64,000 bases of DNA, taken from Bedellia somnulentella. Its lineage: Eukaryota; Arthropoda; Insecta; Lepidoptera; Bedelliidae. Under the pieces are notes generated by a model. It had not been told where the DNA came from, ran no database searches, and saw nothing but the letters and a program-made list of their open reading frames with translations. The stretch covers positions 9,081,608 to 9,145,607 of the forward strand of contig OY755191.1 in the NCBI GenBank assembly GCA_963576735.1, given 5' to 3'. A program made the translations under genes and the position numbers. Positions within the stretch are counted from its first letter, which is position 1. The number at the start of each line of letters is the position of its first letter. Shown in pieces: positions 10,801 to 21,300 of the stretch.

Positions 10801-13800
10801 GTTGAAGGCACTACTGAAATCTAGCAACGCCAGGATAGTCAGCAGACCCTTATCCATCCCCAAACGAATGTCGTCAGTAATTTTGACAAGAGCCGTGACA
10901 GTACTGTGAGAAGGACGGAAACCAGATTGAAAAGGATTAAGGAGATCATTTTTAGTGAGAAAGTCACTGAGTTGTCTATTAACCAATCGTTCAAGAACTT
11001 TAGAAAGGAAAGGGAGGATAAATATAGGACGATATTCAGAAAAGGACTTAGGATTGACTTTTTTAGGAATAGGGGTAACTTGGGCTTCTTTCCATATTGT
11101 TGGAAATGATCCTGAGGATATGGAATTGTTAAAGATTTTGGTGATAACGGGAACAATTATGTCAAGGATAGGCAATATCATTTTACGGCTAATACAATCA
11201 CCGCCTACTGCGTTTGATGTAATAGATATAATGTTCATATTAACATCACAATCGGAGAATTGACACATATTAAAGGGTGGATGATCCGGAGTTGGAAGTG
11301 CAGAAAGATAATTTAATGTTTCAGCCTTTTGAAAACCTCCAAAGGCAGAAGATGAGGAAAAATGATTGTTAAGTAACTTGAGGTCAATGTCTTTTGGGAT
11401 TGAATCTTGACGGATCTAAGAAACTTCCAGATTTTAGCTGGATCGCCATTTTCAACGGATTCATGAATGTGGTGTCGTTGTGCATCCCTACACACCCTAT
11501 TGCAATGATTTCGAATTAAAACATACTTTTCTTTATTTACATCAGTTGGTCGAGATTTAAATTTAGACTTGGCACGTGCTTTTATATATTATTTATATAT
11601 TTATAATTAGAATCTTTTCAATGTATTTTTTTCCCTCTGAAGCGACCTCTACTGGGGCAACCTGTATAATTTTTTATTAGAATACAGTGTATGTCTATTT
11701 ATCACTGACATAATTTTATCGATGAAAAGAATGTAGTGTATGGCTAATAATACGGATTATTACGATAATCGATATTAGATAAATGCTGCCTTCCTCAGCG
11801 GGAAAACAATCAGCGACTTATGTCCAGTTAGCTACTCTCTTAACTTTCCTACCGCTATAACTCAGTGGGTAGAACACCCACCTATCATGCAGACAGTGTG
11901 GCATCAAATCCCAAATCGGACCTATACAACTTGTCTTTTCTAAAGTCATATAAGTGGTTAATTAATCATGGTTGTTAACGGTAAAACATCGTGAATAAGT
12001 TATGTTATTTGTTGTACATTCATTGTGTATTCGTACAAAAACGGCGACAAGCCTGCCCCCTATCACGTCAGAACACTGTCCAGGCAACAATTGGGTACTC
12101 TAAACATCAGATGGCAATGTCACGTCATGTTAAAATCCATAACAATTTCCAGGTTGGGGATCCGTCTTCCTGGGTGGTCCAGTAAGCAACGTACTGCTGG
12201 AGGTGGCGGTACCAGTGTGGGACCACGAAGACTGCGTCGACAACCACGTCAACACCGTCTTTGAGGAGAACATCTGTGCTGGGGCGTACGAGGGCGGGCG
12301 AGACGCTTGCAGGGTCAGTTGACTTTATTTATGTTCGCCAAAATGGATGGTTAAGCTTACATACATATATATACTCAGGCTATTATTTTTCATCGGGGTA
12401 GACAGAGACTATCGACCATCACTTCGTACAATCCTGGTAGGTACTTCGTACATCCATAAATTTACTAATACAGCACACTCTCTATTACCTACGAAAATAC
12501 AAATATTAAGTTCTCCCTATGCAAGATGGCAAAAAATTAAGTAGTTAGAATGGTATTTAGCATACAAATAAATAGAGAACACATCTTCAGAATTAAAAAT
12601 CCCTTAGTCACTTTTGGATGTTGTATTGTGAAACGATGGTACAGTCGCCATCAGATATATCGGAGCGGCCGAGGTACTCAAATATATCTGAGCAGCAATA
12701 AATTTCAATAAATTCTTTACGGTAAATAAGGTCAAAAAGCTCTGAACATCCAATTCGCCACAAATATATGAGCAGTGGTTTTTCAATTAAATCTGAACAC
12801 CCAAAGAGACAATAATATCTGAAAGCGCAACTCGTCAAAGTTATCTGCTCAGACAGGGTGATCATAAATATCTGAACATTTAGGGAAAATATACCTTAAA
12901 GCACTAGGCATACAGTTTAAATGTAATCGTATCAAAATGAGTAGGTACACAAAATAGAAATCTGCGTAAAGCAACTTTACAGTCTTGTAACAAGAAACAC
13001 ATTTGAATAAAATATTTGCCAATTTACAAAAAAGATAACATAACTGTCATTGCATATAATTCACTTCATGTATTTTATCAAATACTAGTGGTCCGCCCCG
13101 GCTGCGCACGGATGGTGTAAAGTTTACGGCTTACCTCTACGATATTTAGCATGATGATATATATCCTATGTCCTTTTCCTGGTTCTAAGCTACCTCTCTA
13201 ACAATTTTCAGCCAAATCGGTTTATCCGTTCTTGAGTTATAAATAGTATTACTAACACCACTTTCTTTTATATATATAGATTTGCAGATTTATTATGCTA
13301 TAATTACGTATATTGGCAGATTGGCAATAAAAATACGACAGTCGAGACCAAAAAGAAGTACAACGGTGTGCGTAAATGAATGTGTGTTCGTGACATTAGT
13401 ATGGCGGATCCCATACTAGCCCTATTAAAATTGATAAAATTTCACGTATTTGTTATTTTTGCCCAATTCGGTATGCAAAGTTTTACTAAAGTGATGCTGA
13501 TTACAAAACCACTTTGAGATATTATGGTTATAAACAATATTTTCTTGAAATTATATCAATTGAAGCTAAGATGACTGTTATTTTATCAAAAAACTGTAAC
13601 AGTGTTTGACCTTCAATGTTGTTTCAAAGAGATACGGTTTTGCAGTTTATTAATAAAATATCGAAAATCATAGGTTTGTTTAGTATAATATCGTAATAAT
13701 TTCATTTGACATTACAAATTCGTGATATGTTTTGCAATCAGCAACATTTTTATAAAACATTTCGCTTCATTTGCATGTCGCTACGTGATTTTATCGATCG

Positions 13801-16000
13801 ATGACGTCATTAAGTACAAAAGTTGAACAATCTTTAATAAATCATAACTTTACAATTACTCATTTTAAATAGAAAATATTCAAATTAGTCTTTTATTTTC
13901 GTTTTTACTATCGAATGAAAATCTTTAATAAATACCAAATAAGAAGTACTTTGATGACACAAGATATTTTTCATCATATATTTGCATTGAAAACTTTGGT
14001 TTAAGATCATATAAACCTGTAATTATTTATTACAGTATTAGTTTAGACATAAATGGCTAATAATTTTGTGTTTGCCAAAGAATATGTATTCGATTTAGAT
14101 TTATTTTTTTCACTTTGATAAAGTAATTAAATATTAATAACTTAATCAAAAAATCATTAAGGTTAAAATAAGTAAATTATTCTCTTTCATGTTTTATGTC
14201 AAAATCGTTGTAGGCTGTTATCGTCTCTGAGAGGTCCTGCCTTTGTTGACGTTTATGCTATGACGTTTGTCACTTACTGCTAATCCATGTGCTTCTATAT
14301 CTATGGTAATATAAAAGCTGCCAAATTAAAATAAGTACGAATGGTTTGCAATATTTCATCCACTTTCGTGTCAGTCACCATGGCCTAGTGGTTTAGTGAA
14401 TAGAAATCATAAAAATCATAATTGTAATCCGTTGCGTCAGGGTTCAAATCCTAACTTGTGTTTATTTTTATCAAGAATTCATGTTCTTTTTTTTCTATTT
14501 TATTTATCAAGCCTTAAGATTTATTGACCTCATTTAATATAATGCTATATATTACGTTATAATTATATATATGAATACGTATAATACGTTACAGAAAACA
14601 GCAGGAAAAAGTACAATTTTGTGAAAACTAGTTTATCCTTTTATTTTATTAAAGCTGCATTTACATTTATGCTACCCTGGTACATACAATGTAAAAAATG
14701 GCATACATGTTTAAAAAATTCTTATTTATTTTAACTTTTGATGTTTTTGTACCGGTGAAAATTATACAACTACAAACCCATTCCTCTATTAACACCATGT
14801 ACTTACCTGTTTCTGATATTGGATTGAATCAGGCGTTACTTTGCGGAAATCCATAGCAATACTAATATTAATAAATTTCTTCGCTTAATAATATTAGTAT
14901 TACCTGTTTCTGTCAAAAATGGAGTTGGTCAGTGGGAAACGACTTAGTATTTTTTTTTCTAATTATATACTAACCGTACAACTAGCCAGCAAGACTCTTT
15001 TTAGTTTTGACATTGATAAAACCAAATGGTGGTTGTGTAGAAAATGTATTCTAGCGTAGTACGATTAAGAATTTTAAACTGTATGCTCAGTGCTTTAAGG
15101 TATATTTTCCTTAAATGTTCAGATATTTATGATAACCCTGTCTGAGCAGATAACTTTGACGAGTTGCGCTTTCACATATTATTGTCTCTTTGGGTGTTCA
15201 GATTTCATTGAAAACCCACTGCTCATATATTTGTGGCGAATTGGATGTTCAGATCTTTTTGACCTTATTTACCGTAAAGAATTTATTGAAATTTATTGCT
15301 GCTCAGATATATTTGAGTACCTCGGCCGCTCCGATATATCTGATGGCGACTGTACGATGAAGGTTGGTCGATGCAGGGTCAAATATTGTGATTGTATCCA
15401 GAGGGATACAATCACAAAAATCGTTATTGCGACGCCTCAGTGCTCTCTCTGGGAATCAGACTCGAGACCTCCAGGTCGTGAGGCAAACGCTCTGCCCTTG
15501 TACCACTGAGGCGTCACAATTCAATAAATTCTTGAAAATTTTTAATGGTTATTTATACATATACATACATACGTACACATTCTAACGGTTATAAATCCCT
15601 GGACAGGATAGCCGAATTCTTCAGAATAAGAAACACCTCAGCAACTTTTGCAACTCAAGTCGGGAAAATATTGTGAAATAAATGGTGTTGGTGATGGATG
15701 AGTCTCCAACCGCATCGCCCAAACATTACTTAAAAAGCCCCAATACACTAAGTCACCTCTTACGAACACCTGCGGAAATAAATTGCTTCATCTATTGTAA
15801 GTGTGAAATAATTAAACTCTTTATTTTAATTTTCTCAGGGTGACAGTGGCGGTCCATTGCTGTACCAGTTAAGCAGCGGACGATGGGTGTTAGCGGGCAT
15901 CGTGTCGTGGGGAGTGAGCTGCGGGGAGCCCAACCGCCCCGGGATCTACACCAGGGTGGACAAGTACTTATCGTGGATTATGCAGAACGCACGGTTTTAA
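7558..16000 (+). CDS. Trypsin-like serine protease, 3' part (three exons)
   Basis: Exons 7558-7802, 12153-12313 and 15839-16000 join in phase with GT/AG borders. They encode the C-terminal two thirds of a chymotrypsin-fold (S1) protease, about 189 residues. Visible landmarks are the catalytic Asp in [12 protein letters not shown], the WPVCLPP segment, [10 protein letters not shown], and the catalytic Ser in [12 protein letters not shown]. The [14 protein letters not shown] segment and the C-terminal helix [12 protein letters not shown] follow. Asp six residues before the Ser predicts trypsin-like cleavage after Lys or Arg. The residue before GDSGG is Arg where Gln is usual. The His exon, signal peptide and any clip domain must lie upstream of the window. 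It is probably an extracellular zymogen of haemolymph, cuticle or venom type; the exact paralogue cannot be told. The AATAAA at 16000-16005 overlaps the stop codon. Confidence 0.88.
7925..7975 (-). repeat. Repeat family B fragment
   Basis: ACTCACGGCTATAAATCCCC and following bases match the tail end of the abundant family B repeat. It is truncated and abuts the target duplication of the neighbouring SINE-A. Confidence 0.5.
7987..8368 (-). mobile_element. SINE-A copy with 11-bp target duplication
   Basis: A well-preserved copy with its head at 8290-8360 (minus strand A-box-like TAGCCCAGTGGG) and tail at low coordinates. The direct repeat AAGAAATTTGT is at 7976-7986 and 8369-8379. It sits in a protease intron, antisense to the gene. 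Confidence 0.85.
8380..8783. other. Protease intron, nothing recognised
   Basis: AT-rich intronic sequence without a supported feature. Confidence 0.4.
8784..8921. mobile_element. Foldback MITE (138 bp), copy 1
   Basis: The two halves are near-complete inverted repeats about 60 bp long, starting CGCCCGATTTCTGAATTGAG and ending with its complement (TTCAGAAACCGGGCG). A second copy of the same length is at 41318-41455. It is non-coding and would form a long hairpin. No clear target duplication was found for this copy. Confidence 0.75.
8922..9353. other. Protease intron with a family B fragment
   Basis: 9065-9125 (ATACTCACGGCTTTAAATCC onward) is a truncated minus-strand family B repeat. The remainder shows nothing recognisable. 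Confidence 0.4.
9354..11583 (-). mobile_element. CR1/Jockey-group LINE, 5'-truncated
   Basis: A non-LTR retrotransposon on the minus strand, truncated at about 11583, inside the linker between endonuclease and reverse transcriptase. The 3' UTR ends at low coordinates in a GAATA-type tail (9354-9376 as ATAGAATAGAATAGAATAG). It is antisense to the protease gene within its first visible intron. A 5' truncation is expected from target-primed reverse transcription. Confidence 0.85.
9734..11495 (-). pseudogene. LINE ORF2 reverse transcriptase, frameshifted
   Basis: The frame 11268-10543 carries RT fingers and palm: [32 protein letters not shown] (motif A) and [13 protein letters not shown] (motif B). 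The catalytic YADDLQIY is encoded at about 10570-10592 in a different frame, joining the downstream frame 10540-9734 (thumb and C-terminal region, ending in KKHYLTETL). A frameshift therefore lies near 10595-10605. A further fragment (11495-11313) includes WKFLRSV of the linker. The endonuclease is absent. Motif style fits the CR1/L2/Jockey group; the exact clade is undecided. Confidence 0.85.
11854..12145 (+). mobile_element. SINE-A copy, degraded, next to a protease exon
   Basis: The head TATAACTCAGTGGGTAGAAC is at about 11858; the body CAAAAACGGCGACAAGCCTG and CCCCCTATCACGTCAGAACA is recognisable. It has small deletions. Its 3' end reaches within about 10 bp of the acceptor of the 12153 exon, so it may supply part of the polypyrimidine and branch region. 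Confidence 0.6.
12153..12313 (+). CDS. Serine protease exon (GWG to DAC segment)
   Basis: The acceptor is ATTTCCAG ending at 12152 and the donor GTCAGT starts at 12314. The exon encodes [20 protein letters not shown], then [20 protein letters not shown] and GGRDACR. It is G+C-richer than its surroundings, as expected for coding sequence. The splice falls exactly between residue 192 (Arg) and Gly193 in chymotrypsin numbering. Confidence 0.88.
12365..12500 (-). mobile_element. Non-LTR retrotransposon 3' remnant
   Basis: Matches the repeat around 22255-22430, 37795-37930 and 51905-52075 (GTAGACAGAGACTATCGACC). On the minus strand these are the decayed DRxxW-type tail and 3' end of an RTE-like element. 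Confidence 0.45.
12639..12921 (+). repeat. Left terminal inverted repeat of the 2.7-kb element
   Basis: Contains regularly spaced ATATCTGA/TCAGATAT-type motifs (for example 12651-12661, 12680-12695, 12861-12877), suggesting sub-repeats within the terminus. It pairs with 15073-15355. Confidence 0.8.
13085..13280 (-). mobile_element. Short Helitron-like element (196 bp)
   Basis: On the minus strand it begins TCTATATATA and ends CCGGGGCGGACCACTAG. Host A precedes and host T follows, without duplication, as in the longer Helitron-like families. It has no coding capacity. Confidence 0.5.
14377..14462 (+). repeat. tRNA-like (SINE-head-like) sequence
   Basis: ATGGCCTAGTGGTTTAGTGA resembles an A box and AGGGTTCAAATCCTAAC a B box, about 55 nt apart. 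The intervening part is AT-rich and does not fold as a tRNA. Probably a decayed SINE head. Confidence 0.4.
14858..14901. repeat. Perfect 13-bp inverted repeat
   Basis: AATACTAATATTA (14858-14870) and its complement (14889-14901), separated by 18 bp. It could form a small hairpin. No function is inferred. Confidence 0.6.
15073..15355 (-). repeat. Right terminal inverted repeat of the 2.7-kb element
   Basis: Reverse-complement partner of 12639-12921, ending CATCAGATATATCGG-type sequence and CTGTAC at 15350-15355. The differences between the two ends are scattered point changes. Confidence 0.8.
15384..15525 (-). mobile_element. tRNA-like SINE with inverted ends
   Basis: On the minus strand, GACGCCTCAGTGGTACAAGG (A-box-like) starts the unit and TCTCGAGTCTGATTCCC resembles a B box. 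The unit ends CACTGAGGCGTC, the perfect complement of its start. A hairpin TGATTGTATCC/GGATACAATCA follows at about 15390-15415. It lies about 30 bp beyond the right end of the 2.7-kb element. Confidence 0.45.
15565..15770 (-). mobile_element. Repeat family B copy
   Basis: Family B is about 240 bp. Its plus-sense start is TGTGTAGTGTCGGCTTAGAA and its end is a TATG-type microsatellite after GGGATTTATAGCCGTGAG. No firm Pol III boxes were seen, so SINE status is uncertain. This copy is reverse-oriented and diverged, about 70 bp upstream of the last protease exon. Confidence 0.55.
15839..16000 (+). CDS. Serine protease last exon with catalytic Ser
   Basis: The acceptor is TTTTCTCAG ending at 15838. 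The exon encodes [20 protein letters not shown], then [20 protein letters not shown] and [13 protein letters not shown], then TAA. Gly216 and Gly226 equivalents (SWG, PGIY) are present, giving an open S1 pocket. AATAAA overlaps the stop codon. Confidence 0.9.
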   Translation, partial: GDSGGPLLYQLSSGRWVLAGIVSWGVSCGEPNRPGIYTRVDKYLSWIMQNARF

Positions 16001-16091
16001 ATAAAATATTTGGATTTCCTAACTGTTTTCTTTTAATTACCTTATTATTTTAAGAAACTAAAATTACATATTTCTAAATTGTTGTATGTGT

Positions 16092-16164
16092 TGACATCGT
16101 GTCGTGGGGATTGACCAGGATGGATGAATACTTGTCTTGGATCATGCAGAACGCACGGTTTTAA
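16092..16164 (+). pseudogene. Terminal-exon duplicate 1 (deleted)
   Basis: Repeats the last-exon sequence from GACATCGTGTCGTGGGG and the MQNARF-stop end. It lacks about 37 bp in the middle, so the [13 protein letters not shown] part is lost. The following 3' UTR-like sequence includes AATAAA. No splice acceptor precedes it. Confidence 0.8.
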
Positions 16165-16240
16165 AATAAAAATATATTTTCTTATTGTTTTATTTTATTC
16201 ATCTTCGATTACATATTTATTATTTTGTATGGAATATGTT

Positions 16241-16342
16241 GGCATCGTGTCGTGGGAGTGCTGCGGGGAGCCCAACCGCCCCGGCATCTACACCAGGGTG
16301 GACAAATACTTGTCATGGATCATGCAGAACGAACTGTTTTAA
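16241..16342 (+). pseudogene. Terminal-exon duplicate 2
   Basis: Encodes GIVSW, a 3-nt in-frame deletion region ([18 protein letters not shown]), then [10 protein letters not shown] and stop. It is the best-preserved duplicate. AATAAA again overlaps the stop region. No acceptor is adjacent. Confidence 0.8.
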
Positions 16343-16419
16343 ATAAAATATTTAAATGTTTTCACTGTTTATTGTTATCAAATTAGATTATAAATTTAAT
16401 ATTTTGTCGGGAATGTGTC

Positions 16420-16524
16420 GGCATCGTGTCGTGCGGAGTGAGCTGCGGGGAGCCCAACCGCCCCGGGATCTACACCAGGATGGACAAATACTTATCGTGG
16501 ATTATCAAGAACGCACGGATTTAA
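16420..16524 (+). pseudogene. Terminal-exon duplicate 3
   Basis: Encodes [20 protein letters not shown], then MDKYLSWIIKNARI and stop. The SWG tryptophan is changed to Cys. The AATAAA after the stop is lost (poly-A run). Confidence 0.8.
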
Positions 16525-16624
16525 AAAAAAAATTGTATTCTTATTGTTTTATTTTGATTACCTTAGATTACATATTTTTTTGTTATGGTTTAGTTTGTGG
16601 AATGTGATTTTAAAATATCAGATT

Positions 16625-17320
16625 AATTAACGTAGACAATGCCCATTTTTAAAATTATTGTACTGTAATTTCGGTTGTAATTATCAAACTTACGTCATAT
16701 GGATATAGATGGATACGATATTTTTTGTGGGAAGAAGCCTTAAGATTTGATGGGATACCAACATTCACCCAAATACACGCCTCAATCCGTTATCTTCATT
16801 TGGCTAATAATCGAAAATCCTTACAAAAACTACACACTGATAGACAGACTATAAACTGCATCTATTTACTAGAGACTAACTTTTTTAAAATTTAAACCAT
16901 AAAAAGTATAGCTATTTTTAGAAAACGGATATAAAATCTTTACCAATATAAAAATAAAAAATAATTTATTTAGTAAAAATAATAATGGTAAGTTAAAATT
17001 TTTCTCAACTTTTTCTATGTACCATAAAGTAAGTAAGCGTTAAACATATTGAAAAATAGAAATTAGCTGCCGAAATCACTTCATTTTATGCATAAATGAA
17101 TATAATTTTAAATAAGCTTTCATAGTGTAATTGATTATTAGGATTTTACATTATAATTTTAATATCCAAAAAAGCTAAACGAAAATTCATTAAAAAAGGT
17201 TATTTTATATTTTTTACAAATATACATTTAAATATGACAAAATAACAACTAAACGTACTTGAGAATAGAAATAATTAACTAAAAAGAATTACAGGTATAA
17301 AATCTTAAAGGTACAAATAT
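16625..17320. other. Intergenic, no feature recognised
   Basis: Very AT-rich DNA between the protease array and the convergent decarboxylase gene. No exon or repeat boundary was identified. Confidence 0.45.
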
Positions 17321-17480
17321 TAAATATGAAAGAGAAAGAAAAAATAAGAAAGAGAGACATTTATTCGCTGCACAGATGAGCAAGAAAAATACAGTAAAAC
17401 ATAAAAAGAAAAATAGAAGCATTGAACAAACAATTTGAAAAAAAAACATGAAAAAATATAAAATAATAATAGAGAAAACA
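17321..17480 (-). mobile_element. LINE 3' end fragment with (CTTT)n tail
   Basis: AAGAAAGAGAGACATTTATT and CGCTGCACAGATGAGCAAG match 18450-18645. On the minus strand this reads GCGAATAAATGT followed by a CTTT-rich tail, a typical LINE 3' end. No coding part remains. Confidence 0.5.
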
Positions 17481-17610
17481 AATATGAAATATCTTGTTTT
17501 ATGTAGATTACAAAGACGAAATCAGTTTGTAATATTTTTTCTTACATTTGCATTATGATAATTATTAAATTAAAATATACCAAAACCTTAAACTAAATTT
17601 AAATTTGCTG

Positions 17611-17852
17611 TGTAGTGTCGGCTTAGAATAGCACTACCCCATTTCTTCCGGTGGGTGTACGTAAGAGGCGACTAACGGTATTGGGGCTTTATAGGGATTT
17701 TTGGGCGATGCGGTTGGAGAACCATCACCAACAACCTTTACTTTACCACCTTTTCCCCACGCAACTTTCCAAAAGTGGCTGAGGAATTTCTAATTCCTTA
17801 GCTCTGGCTACCCCTTTTAGGGATTTACAGCCGTGAGTATATGTATGTATGT
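17611..17852 (+). mobile_element. Repeat family B copy, near full length
   Basis: Starts GTGTAGTGTCGGCTTAGAAT and ends in the ATGTATGTATGT tail after GCCGTGAGTAT. One of the best copies in the window. Confidence 0.75.
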
Positions 17853-18192
17853 TAAACTAAATTTAAAATTCACTTAGCCTTAGCCATAACACTCACATAA
17901 CTTTACCTAAAATTGTTTTAATTTTCTAATTTCAGTCGAAATCGTAGGTTTCTTATTAGTCGCAGCTGCCTAGATGTCTATAACTTTTATGTCATTTTCT
18001 CTATTAACAATACCACACAAAACTTAATAACATCTATACACAATAAAATCATGTTAAAGTTGACTTTAACCAGATAATTCATCAATCATTTCGGAAAGTA
18101 TTACTTTTTCCGCGTTTTCAATGGCGTCCAAAAATACTTAATAACACCTAAACAGAATAAATTCATGGTAAAGTAGCCATAAACTAGAAAAA

Positions 18193-18387
18193 CTAATCCA
18201 ACATTTCCGGAAGTATACTTTCCCCGCGTTTTTCAATGGCGTCCAACATTTGTGTCAGCTGATGTTTGTCTATGGCGGGATGACACGTGATAGCGAGACG
18301 GAAGAAATTGCTGAATCCTCGCAGCGGAGAATATGCCACCATCAATTCGGAGTTTAGTGTTAGGAGCTCTTTGATTTTTGGTGTGAT
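18193..18387 (-). CDS. Decarboxylase exon 9 (last)
   Basis: Encodes [20 protein letters not shown], then [13 protein letters not shown] and the C-terminus ESILPEMLD with a TAG stop. NFFR is the conserved C-terminal Arg region of the family. The acceptor GACTTGCAG is in phase 0. Confidence 0.9.
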   Translation of the reverse strand: MTPKIKELLTLNSELMVAYSPLRGFSNFFRLAITCHPAIDKHQLTQMLDAIEKRGESILPEMLD

Positions 18388-21300
18388 CTGCAAGTCATTT
18401 TTTATTGTTAGTTAGACTGGGAATCACATATCGTTTTAATATAGGCAAACTAGACTATAAAGAAAGAAAGAAAGAGAAAGAGAGACATTTATTCGCTGCA
18501 CAGATGAGCAAGAGACATACAGTTAAACATAAAAAGAAAAAATAATAGCTTTGACAAAAACAACATTGGAAAAAAAACATGAAAAAAATGTATAATAATA
18601 ATAGAAAAAACAATGTAATACAGAACGTATAGATAAAGATAGAAGAAGACAAAGATAGAAAATAAAAAACTTTGTATTATATTGTACTATCAATTTCACC
18701 TATGCTACATTAGTCAGAAGATATATTTGATTGATGAAATATGTGAAATATTAGCTTTTAGTTGATAAATAAATAAATATACGAACATATTATATTCACA
18801 TTAACATTATATATATACATGCATATACTGACGGCGATAAATCCCAAAAAGGGGTAGCCAGAGCTTCAGAGCTAGAAACTCCTCAGCCACATTTGGAAGT
18901 TGATAGAAGACAAGATGGTACAAAAAAAAGGATCGTTGGTGATGGGTCTCCAACCGCATCTCCCAAAAATGACTTAAAAAAGCCCCATAACAATACCCTT
19001 AGTCGCCTCTTACGACACCCATGGGTAGAAAGGGGTAGTGATATTTTAAGCCGGCACTACACGGCAAGATTAAGTTAGCCCCAAACTAAGTAAGACTTGT
19101 ACTGTATTATGGGATACTAACTCAACGATTTATATAATATGATATAATAAACATATAAATAACATCCAAGACAAATAATCTCAACTCATCACATAAATGT
19201 TGTTCTCAGCGGGAACCGAACCTATTCACTGGATCACGGACGTCGTCCATCCACCGTTCAAACTCATGACTGTAGCAAAACTGTCAATAAAACCCAATGT
19301 CTGGACAAAAACGGATTTGTATCTTAAAGGCTTAGCTTAATGGTTCTTAGTCCCTTTAGATTCTCACTTTCCCTCAGCCCAGCTACAAAGATAAACTAAA
19401 CTAATATTTTTTACATACACCAAAGCGGCTTTAAATTGCATAACAGAGTCACGAATTTAATTGTATAACAAAGGAGATCCAGTGACACCTCCCAAGAATC
19501 ATTTGAATATCCTCAAAACCCTTAGTAGCCTTTTACGACAATCGTAGGTAAAATTGGTCAACGCATTACAAGCACTGCACAGTCTCATATTTACCTTGTG
19601 CATTAATTGCCACCAAGCTTTGTCCTCCTCTTTCATTCTCATAAACTTGGGTATGTACCAGAAACAAATGTTGGGACATTGTAGAGACGGCGTTACGAGC
19701 CTGAATCCTGAAAACCAAAAAATAATTAAGGATTAAGTCATCATCATCATCCAAAAGACTGCTGGAAATAGGCCTCCCTTAAATATTTCCTCATGCAAAG
19801 GCTTCCCGCGACATCTACGTCACGTGCGTGACATTATTGTTTGTTACCAGCATACTAGTACGAGCGACGTTTTAACTAGATATTGCGTGATATAAAACAG
19901 CCATCTCTTACGCACTTAATTGGTATTTCATCCTAACCGATATAGTGACGATAAAATAGCGCTCGTGCTAGGTTCCTAGGCCTCCTGTTGTAAAGAGTAC
20001 CCACGTTTGGCTTAGACAGTGTTCTCACGTGATAGGAGGCAGACCTATCACATTTGTTTACGAATACATTGTTATGTGACTGAGAACATAATGTCTATGT
20101 GGGTTTCCTGACGATGTTTACCCCCAACATACATAGGTATCATACATAAAACATTTTTAAATTTCGGAACAAAGTAGGTATATATATATATAGGATGAAA
20201 AATATTACTATCTTATGAAATTAATTGGACAATAAAAATAATATTTAATTTAATACAAAAACAGCCTTTGTTTCTGAAATACTTTTATGTGATTTCACGC
20301 AGCAGTAATTGCAAAAAATTCCAAATTCGTCTCTACTACGCAGGTTATACGGCTATTGTTTCTTATATATCTTGTAATTTGTGTGTATTATATTGTTTTT
20401 TTTCTTTGTGTTTGTATATATTTGTTTTGCTATGTGTCTTTTTTTACGTGTATAATATAATTTAGCAGCGAATAAATGTTTTTCTTTCTTTCTCTTCTTT
20501 CTTTAAAAACTAAAGTAAAGTCTACTATAAAGTCTCACCTGTTCTCTTAGCAATGGTCTCGACAGCAAACTCCGCGGTCTCCATAGTTCTGTCCACTAGC
20601 TGTCCCAGACCGGCGTCACCTCTGGCTTTCCACATCACCCACAGTTTGAAGGCATCCACCTGGACATGATCAAAATATTGTGTGCAAAAATTGTACAACA
20701 CAGCTTGTTTGTGTCTATTTGTCTAGACACGAGTTGTGATGATAAGTATTAAAACAACATACATAATTACAAATATACATACATTTACTCAAGGGTACTT
20801 AATGTCTGAACTACTTTTGGAAGATATGTACCTGTTTTTTTTTTCATACGGGGCAGTTTAGCGTAACTGTCGAAATACGCATTAATGAGCGTATAGTTAA
20901 TATGCTATGTATGAGGCAGTACACGGAGATTTGTTTTTTTGACATAATTTTATTAATATATGCATAATTTTACCATTATTACATTTTGTCGTTAGCATGA
21001 AAAATATAGTCCCTAAACTGACTTTACAGTATTTTTATATTTATACTAATTGTTTAAAAATACCTTTCTACCGCACTGTACACTTTTATCGCCAGTATCA
21101 TAGGAGACATCGTAGAACTTGTCCTGTTGGAACAAATAGTGGGCTGAGGCGGAGTTGGCCTCATGAAGAAGACCTTTCTCCCTCACCAAGAATAGGGAAC
21201 ACTGCAGTGGTGCGCCGGCCATCTTGTGAGGGTTCCACGATATAGAGTTGGCTCTGAAGTAAAGAAAACAAGAATTCATAAACACAGATATGATTCAACT

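Larger units (their letters stand above)
12639..15355. mobile_element. Long-terminal-inverted-repeat DNA element (2.7 kb), non-autonomous
   Basis: 12639-12921 and 15073-15355 are inverted copies about 283 bp long with few differences, starting GTACAGTCGCCATCAG. The element is flanked by GATG (12635-12638 and 15356-15359), a possible 4-bp target duplication. No transposase was seen inside; the interior is AT-rich and contains a short Helitron-like piece and a tRNA-like sequence. Long open frames through the ends (for example 15129-15509) are not genes. It lies in the protease intron between exons 12153 and 15839. The superfamily is not identified. Confidence 0.75.

Noticed and set aside
15129..15509. 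126-codon open frame as a gene (and its mirror at 12608-12865)
   Set aside because: Both frames run through the two halves of a long terminal inverted repeat; they are by-products of the repeat, with no splice or protein-family support.
16124..16342. 72-codon frame as an independent small protease gene
   Set aside because: The frame joins non-coding AT-rich sequence to a duplicated terminal-exon fragment; no catalytic triad, start context or acceptor.
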